Assembly: GCA_031278275.1 (NCBI GenBank)
Contig: JAITKW010000025.1
Coordinates: 1-10,240 of the forward strand
From: Candidatus Nomurabacteria bacterium
GTDB lineage: Bacteria > Patescibacteriota > Saccharimonadia > Saccharimonadales > Saccharimonadaceae
Direction of reading: 5' to 3'
DNA: 10,240 nt
Shown piece by piece: positions 1 through 5,565 of this stretch (position 1 is its first letter; every line of letters begins with the position of its first letter). The notes beneath the pieces were generated by a model. That model had not been told where the DNA came from. It was given only the letters and a program-made list of their open reading frames with translations, and searched no databases. The position numbers were made by a program, and so were the translations under genes.

Positions 1-145
1 CAACCGTAAGAACTAATTTTTAGATTAGTGTGTGTCTGATTTTGAAATAACTTTTTATTGTCCGGCGGGGTAGGGTTCGGAGACCAATCCCGACACGAAC
101 AGGTGGAAGTTGCCTGACAAATGGCTTTGCCACTATTTTATTTTA
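1..145. other. Hairpin-rich tract at window edge, possible RNA 3' end
   Basis: No protein gene is visible here. Several short inverted repeats are packed together: ACTAAT 12-17 with ATTAGT 24-29; GTTCG 75-79 with CGAAC 96-100; AGG 101-103 with CCT 113-115; TGGC 122-125 with GCCA 129-132. A T-rich run follows at 134-144. The 59-133 part is GC-richer than its surroundings, which is typical of the end of a small structured RNA. The core 81-114 loosely recalls 5S rRNA loop C, but the rest of a 5S molecule is missing. The strand is not certain, and the tract may begin before the window. I do not recognise a family. Confidence 0.25.
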
Positions 146-216
146 GCATAGTGTTATGGGTTTGGGCAATGCGTAATGTGTGGGTGGGTTAGGGAAGGAG
201 CGTCATTAAGGCTTGC

Positions 217-244
217 AAAACACCCCAAGTTTTGGGGTGTTTTT
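217..244. terminator. Bidirectional intrinsic terminator
   Basis: An 11-bp perfect stem (217-227 with 233-243, core CACCCC/GGGGTG) surrounds a 5-nt loop. It carries a T-run after the stem on the plus strand and a matching T-run on the minus strand from the A-run at 217-220. It lies about 40 nt past the stop codon of the minus-strand small gene at 281-526 and would end its transcript. It would also stop plus-strand transcription coming from the left edge. Confidence 0.75.
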
Positions 245-280
245 GAGAAAAAGGAAAATAATTGGCGTAATGGGGGCTGG

Positions 281-526
281 TTAGCACAACCTTGTGAGCA
301 GGTTGAGCTTTCGGCATTCCTGCTCGTATGCCTCACGCCAACCCGGACGGTTATCGTTCAGCTCCCTTATGGCGCGGTCAATTTCGCGCGGGGCGGCCCT
401 TAAGTCATCGCCGCTATTCCCCGAGGGGCCACCCGCACCATAATCTGAGAGCACGGTTTCGCTGACCAAAAAGTCCAGCAAGTCTCCCTCTCCTGAGGGT
501 GCGAATAGGGATATTATAGGGTTCAT
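281..526 (-). CDS. Small orphan protein, 81 aa
   Basis: Function not recognised. The gene has every expression signal: an extended -10 promoter (583-610), a perfect AAGGAGG ribosome site (536-542) nine bases before the ATG at 526, and an intrinsic terminator 40 nt past its TAA stop. The N-terminal ten residues are hydrophobic. They are followed by an acidic stretch, a Gly/Ser/Asp-rich linker at about residues 31-40 (GAGGPSGNSGDD), and a charged C-terminal half (about 42-81) rich in Arg and Glu that looks helical (EIDRAIRELNDNRPGWREAY), ending in Leu-Cys. There is no clear transmembrane segment or signal peptide. It is transcribed divergently from the dcw cluster and stands alone. The expression signals make a real gene likely, and the sequence gives no basis for a role. 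Confidence 0.65.
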   Translation of the reverse strand: MNPIISLFAPSGEGDLLDFLVSETVLSDYGAGGPSGNSGDDLRAAPREIDRAIRELNDNRPGWREAYEQECRKLNLLTRLC

Positions 527-558
527 ATCTTCTTTCCTCCTTCATAAAATAATAAGCG

Positions 559-574
559 ACCCTTTGGAAAGGGT
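559..574 (-). promoter_or_regulatory. Palindrome at leader start of the 81-aa gene
   Basis: ACCCTTT 559-565 and AAAGGGT 568-574 form a 7-bp inverted repeat separated by two bases. It lies immediately downstream of the predicted transcription start (about 576-577, minus strand). It would be either a hairpin at the very 5' end of the mRNA, protecting it from decay, or an operator overlapping the promoter. Confidence 0.45.
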
Positions 575-582
575 ATGATGTT

Positions 583-610
583 AGTATAGCATATTTTTTT
601 GAAAAAGCAA
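583..610 (-). promoter_or_regulatory. Extended -10 promoter of the 81-aa gene
   Basis: On the minus strand the site reads TTGCTT (605-610), a 16-bp spacer, then TATACT (583-588) preceded by TGC, giving the TGnTATACT extended -10 form. The leader would be about 50 nt and includes the palindrome and the AAGGAGG site at 536-542. Confidence 0.6.
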
Positions 611-840
611 CAGGGATTTTGGGCGGATTTTGAGAAAAGTCAAGAATGACGGGGGCGAATGACGGCGAAACGAGCGCTTAATCAGAGCTTTGCGATGTCA
701 GAATTATGGGTTTTGTCAAGTTGATTTTTGACATAAAAATATGTTGGAGTGCGGTATGGTGTTCGGTTTTTATTTCATGTTTTTTGATTTTTGTCAAAAA
801 ATGGGTTTTTCATCTGGCAAAATGGCAAAAATCAGGGAAG
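611..840. other. Intergenic, no gene supported
   Basis: This lies between the divergent small gene and the DnaA-box cluster. No reading frame here has a ribosome site or protein-like composition. Two T/A-rich dyads are visible: GTCAA 715-719 with TTGAC 728-732, and TTTTTTGA 780-787 with TCAAAAAA 794-801. The second is an 8-bp perfect stem with a 6-nt loop. The shared GTCAAAA/TTTTGAC core recurs at 931-937. No function can be assigned. Confidence 0.4.
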
Positions 841-937
841 TTATCCACAGTTTGTGGAAAAGTTTACTACTGTTATTCGGTTGATTTTTCCACAATTTCT
901 TACTTAATTAAGAAAAAAATATAATAAAAAGTCAAAA
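841..937. other. DnaA-box cluster with AT-rich tract
   Basis: A perfect consensus DnaA box TTATCCACA lies at 841-849. TTTTCCACA, one mismatch from consensus, occurs on the minus strand at 853-861 and on the plus strand at 886-894. These two also form a 10-bp inverted repeat (852-861 with 886-895). A 43-bp tract (895-937) with only about five G or C bases follows and includes the palindrome CTTAATTAAG (903-912). Grouped boxes beside an AT-rich unwinding-like element are the usual layout of a bacterial origin or of another DnaA-bound control site. The site sits between divergent genes. dnaA, dnaN and rpmH are not in the window, so origin function is only a possibility. Confidence 0.4.
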
Positions 938-970
938 ATGCTCTTGCTTTAGGCGTTCGCCTGGTATAAA
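920..970 (+). promoter_or_regulatory. Two candidate promoters before the structured region
   Basis: Candidate 1 is a perfect -10 TATAAT at 920-925 without a good -35; transcription would begin near 931. Candidate 2 is TTGCTT at 944-949, a 15-bp spacer and TATAAA at 965-970 preceded by TGG, an extended -10; transcription would begin near 976. A small hairpin (AGGC 951-954 with GCCT 959-962) lies inside the spacer of the second. Either could drive the structured element at 1032-1345. Which one is used cannot be told from sequence. Confidence 0.4.
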
Positions 971-1031
971 CTGGGAGTTAGTGGAGATAAAAACAAAAAC
1001 CACTTGAAATAAAAACGCACCTTAACAAAAA

Positions 1032-1345
1032 GTTCTTAAAACCAACCAACTGGTAGCAAAAGCAAGAGGAATTGAAAGACATGACGAGCCCTCTCTTAAA
1101 AAAGCTCATGCACCTTTAGGTTGCCGCTCCATTAAAAGCGGAAAACACCTCCCAGTGTAACTTAAACAAAATAAAATATATAAGTCTCTCAACGGCTGCT
1201 AGAATATGATTAACTTAGCGCTGATCAAACGCAGTTGACAAATATATTTTTCTGCAGGGAATCTTAATGTACGCTCTGCAGTTTAACAAAACAAAAACAA
1301 AGCAAAAACAAACAGCTTTGCTATCGGTTGGGTGGTCTTAAGAAC
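1032..1345 (+). ncRNA. Unclassified structured RNA (or MITE-like element)
   Basis: The ends are complementary over about 31 bp: 1032-1063 pairs with 1315-1345, with mismatches A1040/C1337 and A1045/G1332, two G-T wobbles (1051/1326 and 1053/1324) and one bulged A (1061). Inside are local hairpins: 1080-1089 with 1104-1110, CCGCT 1124-1128 with AGCGG 1137-1141, 1190-1199 with 1231-1237, and CTGCAG 1252-1257 with 1276-1281. Between them are G-poor A/C-rich linkers (for example 1282-1314). A long closing stem, radiating hairpins and A-rich unpaired linkers suit a structured non-coding RNA. Tandem promoter candidates lie just upstream and the rsmH promoter starts one base after the right arm. I looked for RNase P RNA, tmRNA and SRP RNA signature motifs and found none. 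The alternative is a MITE with imperfect terminal inverted repeats, but no target-site duplication is visible. No protein is encoded, though a 12-codon frame starts at 1081. Strand is inferred from the promoters and linkers. Confidence 0.5.
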
Positions 1346-1346
1346 G

Positions 1347-1355
1347 TGATATAAT
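1347..1355 (+). promoter_or_regulatory. Extended -10 promoter of rsmH (leaderless)
   Basis: TGATATAAT is a perfect TGnTATAAT extended -10 element. Only six bases separate it from the rsmH ATG at 1362, so the expected transcription start is at the A of the start codon. No Shine-Dalgarno sequence is present. A weak -35-like TTGGGT (1328-1333) lies in the right arm of the inverted repeat. Confidence 0.6.
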
Positions 1356-1361
1356 GAGTAA

Positions 1362-2234
1362 ATGGAACTTCATAAACCAGTTATGTTAAACGAAGTTCTG
1401 GCGGTTCTGCAACCGGCTTTAGGTCAAAGTTATTTGGACTTGACGGCGGGATATGCGGGGCATGCTGGGGCGATTTTGGGTTTAACGGAGAACTATAAGC
1501 ATTCTGTATTGGTGGATCGTGACGAGTGTGCGATTTCCCATCTGAAGCCTTTTGGAGAGAAGGGGACAGACTTAATCAGAAGTGATTTTTATGGTGCTGC
1601 GTTAAAACTTTTAGAGTGTGGAAAAAAGTTTGACATGATTTTGATGGATTTAGGGGTTTCATCGCCGCAATTTGATTTGAAAGAGCGGGGTTTTTCGTTT
1701 GCGAAAGATGGAAAATTGGACATGCGAATGGACAGTTCGCAAGATTTGACCGCCGAAGAAGTGGTTAATCATTTCCCAAAACAGAAATTAGTGGATATTT
1801 TTGTGAAATACGGGGAAGAAAAGCCAAAGTTTGCCACAAAAGTGGTGGAAGAAATTTTGCGCAAGCGCCCCATTTCGGGGACGATAGAGCTCGCCGAACT
1901 TATCAAATCAAAAACGCATTTGTATCAAAAAACTCACCCTGCAACGCAGATTTTTCAGGCACTACGGATTTTCGTCAATGACGAAATCGGGGAGCTGGAA
2001 AAAACGTTGCCGTTAGTTCCGGAACTTTTGGAACGTGGCGGCAGGGTTGCGATTATTAGTTTTCATAGTCTTGAAGATAGAATCGTGAAAGAGTTTTTGA
2101 AAACTGAACATGCAAGGGGATTAGAAGCACGTCTGAAAATCTTGAACAAAACCCCGATTGTTGCGAGCGAAAATGAAATTAGTTCAAATCTGCGCGCCAG
2201 AAGTGCCAAACTTCGGGCGGCTACAAGGATTTAA
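1362..2234 (+). CDS. rsmH: 16S rRNA (cytosine1402-N4)-methyltransferase RsmH
   Basis: RsmH (MraW) uses S-adenosylmethionine to N4-methylate C1402 in the decoding centre of 16S rRNA. The protein has 290 residues, slightly shorter than the usual 300-315. Family blocks appear in order: N-terminal HKPVMLNEVL (4-13); SAM motif I LDLTAGYAGHAG (25-36, usually DCTxGxGGHS, so divergent); acidic VDRD (51-54); MDLGVSSPQFD (95-105); GFSF to KLDMRMD (110-124); EEKPKFA (152-158); THPATQIFQALRI (191-203); GGRVAIISFHSLEDR (226-240); and the basic C-terminal NLRARSAKLRAA (276-287). The start at 1362 gives the conserved N-terminus directly. It is the first gene of the dcw operon with its own promoter and no ribosome site. 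mraZ, which normally precedes it, is absent. Confidence 0.96.
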   Translation: MELHKPVMLNEVLAVLQPALGQSYLDLTAGYAGHAGAILGLTENYKHSVLVDRDECAISHLKPFGEKGTDLIRSDFYGAALKLLECGKKFDMILMDLGVSSPQFDLKERGFSFAKDGKLDMRMDSSQDLTAEEVVNHFPKQKLVDIFVKYGEEKPKFATKVVEEILRKRPISGTIELAELIKSKTHLYQKTHPATQIFQALRIFVNDEIGELEKTLPLVPELLERGGRVAIISFHSLEDRIVKEFLKTEHARGLEARLKILNKTPIVASENEISSNLRARSAKLRAATRI

Positions 2235-2270
2235 TTATCCGAAAAAAATAAAAACAAAGGAGAAAAGCGA

Positions 2271-2336
2271 GTGCCAAAACAAATTACAATTAAAGGCTCT
2301 TCAAGAGCTGCAAAAGTCAAAGTTTTTTTCAGTTAA
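2271..2336 (+). CDS. Possible 21-aa leader peptide between rsmH and ftsL
   Basis: A GTG-started frame of 21 codons follows a good Shine-Dalgarno (AAAGGAG, 2256-2262) with an eight-base spacing, better than the site of most genes in this operon. The peptide begins (M)PKQITIKGSSRAAK, is basic, and ends in Phe-Phe-Ser. It lies in the 179-bp gap between rsmH and the ftsL-like gene and is followed 12 bases after its stop by a strong GC-rich hairpin. That layout recalls a leader peptide with an attenuator-like structure, but it may also be an independent small protein or a chance frame. I recognise no homologue. Confidence 0.4.
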   Translation: MPKQITIKGSSRAAKVKVFFS

Positions 2337-2344
2337 AAAACAGC

Positions 2345-2375
2345 GTTACCCCGCTCCTATTTCGGAGCGGGGAAC
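2345..2375 (+). promoter_or_regulatory. GC-rich hairpin without T-run in rsmH-ftsL gap
   Basis: CCCCGCTCC (2349-2357) pairs perfectly with GGAGCGGGG (2364-2372) around a six-base loop. GTT 2345-2347 with AAC 2373-2375 extends it past a bulged A. The following sequence is A-rich, not T-rich, so it is not a standard intrinsic terminator on the plus strand. Inside an operon it could be an mRNA processing or stability element that lets rsmH and the downstream genes be expressed at different levels. Confidence 0.55.
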
Positions 2376-2413
2376 CAAAATACAAAAATAAAAATTAAGG
2401 AACTTTATTAAAA

Positions 2414-2782
2414 ATGAATATCAATTCTAATTTTATGACTAGGCGAGTGGTAAGCCATTCGGAATCATCGACATTGATTTGGCGAAAGAATCGCAATCGT
2501 GCGAGTACTTTTTCTGGCAGGAGTTTTGGGGTTCTGTCGCATACGATGATTGCGTTAGCGATTGTGATGGCTTTTGGTTTGATTTATCTCACACAAGCGG
2601 GCAGGATTGCTTCGTATGATTATGAAGCGGAGCGAATGGATCAAAAGATCGCAGAGTTGACGGCCTTGAAAGAGGATATGGCGGTGGAAAATGCCCGTGT
2701 TACGGCAATTTCTCAGATAGAAAATAGTGCTACCGCCAAGGAGATGGTTAAGCCGACAGAGGTTGGTTTTGTGAGTGAGTGA
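2414..2782 (+). CDS. ftsL: FtsL-like divisome protein
   Basis: This small bitopic protein (122 aa) sits in the position of ftsL, between rsmH and ftsI. The cytoplasmic N-terminus (1-42) is basic and Ser/Arg-rich. One transmembrane helix spans about 43-61 (HTMIALAIVMAFGLIYLTQ). An extracytoplasmic coiled coil follows at about 68-105 (AERMDQKIAELTALKEDMA), then a short tail. This is the FtsL/DivIC architecture; these proteins pair with FtsQ and activate FtsW-FtsI. FtsL sequences diverge strongly, so the name rests on architecture and gene order. The ATG at 2414 has a weak AAGGA site 12 bases upstream. The next in-frame ATG (2435) has none. The stop overlaps the proposed ftsI start by 8 bp. Confidence 0.8.
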   Translation: MNINSNFMTRRVVSHSESSTLIWRKNRNRASTFSGRSFGVLSHTMIALAIVMAFGLIYLTQAGRIASYDYEAERMDQKIAELTALKEDMAVENARVTAISQIENSATAKEMVKPTEVGFVSE

Positions 2783-4544
2783 GGTTTTGGTGAGTACGGA
2801 CAATCGCATGGAAAGACGAGTGAAGTTTTTAGTCGTGATGATGATTCTCGGCTTTTTGGTGATTGCTTTTAAGTTGTTTTCGTTGCAAATTATTCATCAC
2901 GATGAGTACGTGGCGTTGGCTGACAATGAGCAAATCAAGCGATTGGAAATACCAGCCAAGCGGGGGTTGATTTATATGATGAACGGCGATTTGCCTACGC
3001 CGATTGCGATGAATGAAGTGGTTTGGACGTTGTTCTTGGATCCGAAAGAAGTTAGTGAAGCGGCGGCGGTTGAGAAAATGATAAATGAAGTGGTGCCGGC
3101 ACCGCTCATGAGCGTTAGTGAAGCATTAGGGGATAAGACTAGTAGATATAAAGTTTTGGCAAAAAATCTCAGTCGTAAACAGGCGGAGGCGATAAAAAAA
3201 CAAAATCTGAAAGGAGTGGGGTTGCAAGAAACCACACGGCGAGTTTATCCAGAAGGAGGGTTGGCGGCGCAAACTTTGGGTTTTGTGAACGGTGAGGCAA
3301 AGGGGCAATATGGCGCGGAAGAAGCTTTTAACGAACGTTTGTCTGGCAAAGATGGGGTTTTGCAAACGGTGACTGATGTTAATTCGGTGCCACTAACGAT
3401 TGGTGACAAAAATATCAGGATTCCTGCCCAAAATGGTGAAAATATTGTTTTGTCATTAGACCGCAATATTCAAGCGGCGGCGGAAAAATATTTGGCGGCG
3501 GGGTTGACGCAAAGCAAGGCGGGGTGGGGGAGTGTGCTGGTGATGAACCCCCGCAATGGTCGTGTGTTAGCGATGGCAAATTTGCCGAGTTACAATCCGG
3601 AAAAGTACATGGAAGTGGAGGATGCAAAAGTTTTTTCCAATGCGATTTTGTCCGATCCGTACGAGCCAGGTTCGGTGATGAAAACTTTCACAATGGCTAC
3701 GGGTATTGACACGGGGCTGGCGACACCCGAGATGACTTATTTGAATAAGTACCAAGAAGTGATTGATGGGCATACGGTGAAAAATGCGACTAGCTCGCTG
3801 CATAATCAAACAATCACTTTTCAAGATGCGATGAATCATTCTTATAATACGGGTATGATAAATATTTTGCGTAAGCTTGGCGGTGGCGAAATTAACCAAA
3901 AAGCCAAAACGATTTTGTATGATTATTTTACGGAGAAATTTTATTTTGGGCAAAATACGGGGATTGAATTGTTTGAAACGGCTGGGGTGGTTATTTCTCC
4001 GGACAATGAAGAGGGTAGCGATATTCGTTATGTGAATATGGGTTTTGGGCAAGGCTTAAACCTGTCTATGATTCAGGTTGCGGCGGCGTTTTCGGCAGCT
4101 ATAAATGGCGGGGTTTATTACACGCCGACCGTGGTGCAGGGCGTTTTGGAAGACGGAAAAATAATTGAAAACCAAATTAAACCAGCGCGCAAGGATACTG
4201 TGATTTCAAAAGACGCAAGTCAAAAAATGATTGATGTTTTGGTCAAAGTGCGGAAGTTTTTGAGGACTGGCAAGAAAGATAGTGAACCGAGCGGCTATTT
4301 GATTGGCGGGAAAACGGGCACAGCCGAAACGATTGACGAGCGCGGGCTTTACACGGAGGAGCAAACAATTGGGTCGTATATTGGTTTTGGTGGTGCCACT
4401 ACGCCAGAGTATGTTATAATGGTACGTGTGGGTGGCGGGTATCATTTAGGAGGGAACACTGATGCCGATCCAATTTTCACAGAGTTATCAAAATATATAT
4501 TAAATTATTGGAAACTAATTCCAAAGGAGAATAATAATGGCTGA
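2775..4544 (+). CDS. ftsI: Septal class B penicillin-binding protein FtsI (PBP3 type)
   Basis: This is the transpeptidase that crosslinks septal peptidoglycan as partner of FtsW. The protein has 589 residues. One transmembrane anchor (about 17-40) is followed by the PBP dimer/pedestal domain (about 55-215), with the usual RGxI(Y/F)DRNG motif changed to RGLIYMMNG (63-71). The transpeptidase domain (about 225-575) has all three active-site motifs: S300-V-M-K303 in YEPGSVMKTF, S356-Y-N358, and K513-T-G515 in GGKTGTAE. GFGQGLNLSMIQVAAAFS (423-440) is also typical. There are no PASTA repeats. The GTG at 2775 overlaps ftsL by 8 bp. A GTG at 2790, preceded by TGAGG, is a plausible alternative start and both keep the membrane anchor. 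The 3' end overlaps mraY by 8 bp. A TGTTATAAT at 4412-4420 could be an internal extended -10 for mraY but also encodes conserved residues. Confidence 0.95.
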   Translation: MSEVLVSTDNRMERRVKFLVVMMILGFLVIAFKLFSLQIIHHDEYVALADNEQIKRLEIPAKRGLIYMMNGDLPTPIAMNEVVWTLFLDPKEVSEAAAVEKMINEVVPAPLMSVSEALGDKTSRYKVLAKNLSRKQAEAIKKQNLKGVGLQETTRRVYPEGGLAAQTLGFVNGEAKGQYGAEEAFNERLSGKDGVLQTVTDVNSVPLTIGDKNIRIPAQNGENIVLSLDRNIQAAAEKYLAAGLTQSKAGWGSVLVMNPRNGRVLAMANLPSYNPEKYMEVEDAKVFSNAILSDPYEPGSVMKTFTMATGIDTGLATPEMTYLNKYQEVIDGHTVKNATSSLHNQTITFQDAMNHSYNTGMINILRKLGGGEINQKAKTILYDYFTEKFYFGQNTGIELFETAGVVISPDNEEGSDIRYVNMGFGQGLNLSMIQVAAAFSAAINGGVYYTPTVVQGVLEDGKIIENQIKPARKDTVISKDASQKMIDVLVKVRKFLRTGKKDSEPSGYLIGGKTGTAETIDERGLYTEEQTIGSYIGFGGATTPEYVIMVRVGGGYHLGGNTDADPIFTELSKYILNYWKLIPKENNNG

Positions 4545-5565
4545 TAAGATGACAGATGGAATGGTGTATATGCTGATATTGTCGGTCGCATCTTTTTTGT
4601 TTGCGATGTTTTTGACACCAATTTATACTTATTTTGCGTATAAACATAAGTTTTGGAAAAGGCAGCGCACCACTTCTGTGACGGGAGAGGCTTTGAAAGT
4701 TATGACTAAGTTGCACGCCAAGAAGTTTACGCGAAGATTTCCGACTATGGCGGGGATTGTTGGAGTTTTGGCGATTACGACAGTCACGGTTTTTTGCAAT
4801 TTGGATCGCGGGCAAACTTGGTTGATTTTGGCGGCCCTGTTGGGTGGCAGCGCGATTGGTTTGATTGATGACTTGATTAACGTTTTTGGGTCTGGCAAGG
4901 GCGTGGCGGGGTTACGTTCAAGCGTCAAATTCGCCATGATTTCGGTGTTGGGGCTAATGCTAGGATGGTTTTTTTATTATAAGCTTGGTTGGGATGCGGT
5001 TAACGTGCCGTTTATTGGTGAAGTCCCGCTGGGTATTGGCATCATTCCGGTGTTTGCTTTTGCGGTAGTAGCTACGGGCAATGCGGTAAATATTTCAGAC
5101 GGATTAGATGGTTTGGCGGGCGGTCTTTTGTCAATGGCGTATGGCGCATTTGGTGTGATTGCCTTAGTGCAAGGGAATTATGGCATTGCGGGATTTTGTT
5201 TCACGGTGATTGGGGCGATGTTGGCGTATCTTTGGTTTAATATTTATCCGGCGCGGTTTATGATGGGTGACGTGGGGAGTTTTGCGTATGGCGCTGGGCT
5301 GGGAGTGGTGGCAATGATGACGGACACGTTCTTTTTGTTGCCGATAATTGGCGTTTTGTTTGTGGTTGAGGCGGGGTCAAGTTTAATACAGATTTTGTCC
5401 AAGAAGTTTTTTAGGCGTAAAATATTCATTTCAGCGCCAATTCATCATCATCTTGAAGCCAGAGGTTGGGAAGAAACCAAAATCACAATGCGGTTTTGGG
5501 TGATTGGGGCAATTGCGGGGTTTATCGGCGTGGTGTTGGCGTTTGGTGGAGGCATGATTAAATAA
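4537..5565 (+). CDS. mraY: Phospho-N-acetylmuramoyl-pentapeptide-transferase MraY
   Basis: MraY is an integral membrane enzyme that transfers phospho-MurNAc-pentapeptide from UDP to undecaprenyl phosphate, giving lipid I. The protein has 342 residues and about ten hydrophobic helices. Key motifs are present: PTMAG (69-73, usually PTMGG), GLIDDL (108-113) with the Asp pair D111-D112, NAVNISDGLDGLAGG (182-196) with the Mg-binding DGLDG, FNIYPARFMMGDVGS (234-248; the usual GDTGS has Val for Thr), and the HHH motif in APIHHHLE (300-307). The long loop between helices 1 and 2 (about 36-68) is unusually basic. The ATG at 4537 has a strong AAAGGAG site (4523-4529) seven bases upstream and overlaps the ftsI end, so translation is probably coupled. 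murE, murF and murD, which usually flank mraY, are absent. Confidence 0.96.
   Translation: MADKMTDGMVYMLILSVASFLFAMFLTPIYTYFAYKHKFWKRQRTTSVTGEALKVMTKLHAKKFTRRFPTMAGIVGVLAITTVTVFCNLDRGQTWLILAALLGGSAIGLIDDLINVFGSGKGVAGLRSSVKFAMISVLGLMLGWFFYYKLGWDAVNVPFIGEVPLGIGIIPVFAFAVVATGNAVNISDGLDGLAGGLLSMAYGAFGVIALVQGNYGIAGFCFTVIGAMLAYLWFNIYPARFMMGDVGSFAYGAGLGVVAMMTDTFFLLPIIGVLFVVEAGSSLIQILSKKFFRRKIFISAPIHHHLEARGWEETKITMRFWVIGAIAGFIGVVLAFGGGMIK

Noticed and set aside
59..133. 5S rRNA or its remnant
   Set aside because: Only a loop-C-like stretch matches, with an insertion in it; the 3' half and the closing helix I are not present.
154..403. Frames antisense to the 81-aa gene and across the terminator
   Set aside because: They are shadows that run through the terminator and lack ribosome sites, whereas the 281-526 frame has complete expression signals.
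706..924. A 72-codon plus-strand frame with hydrophobic residues
   Set aside because: No ribosome site; Cys/Trp/Lys-rich composition expected of T/A-rich non-coding DNA; it runs through the DnaA-box cluster and AT tract.
1081..1119. A 12-codon frame inside the structured element as a peptide or tmRNA-like tag
   Set aside because: It sits in a local hairpin, has a poorly spaced ribosome site, and does not resemble known tags.
970..1156. Pseudoknot pairing ACTGGGAG (970-977) with CTCCCAGT (1149-1156)
   Set aside because: An 8-bp match within 400 bp is expected about once by chance and it crosses the much stronger closing helix; not claimed as structure.
941..1345. RNase P RNA, tmRNA or SRP RNA
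   Set aside because: The P4 GAGGAAAGTCC/ACAGAA pair, a T-arm or CCA end, and the GGAA-tetraloop domain IV motif are all absent.
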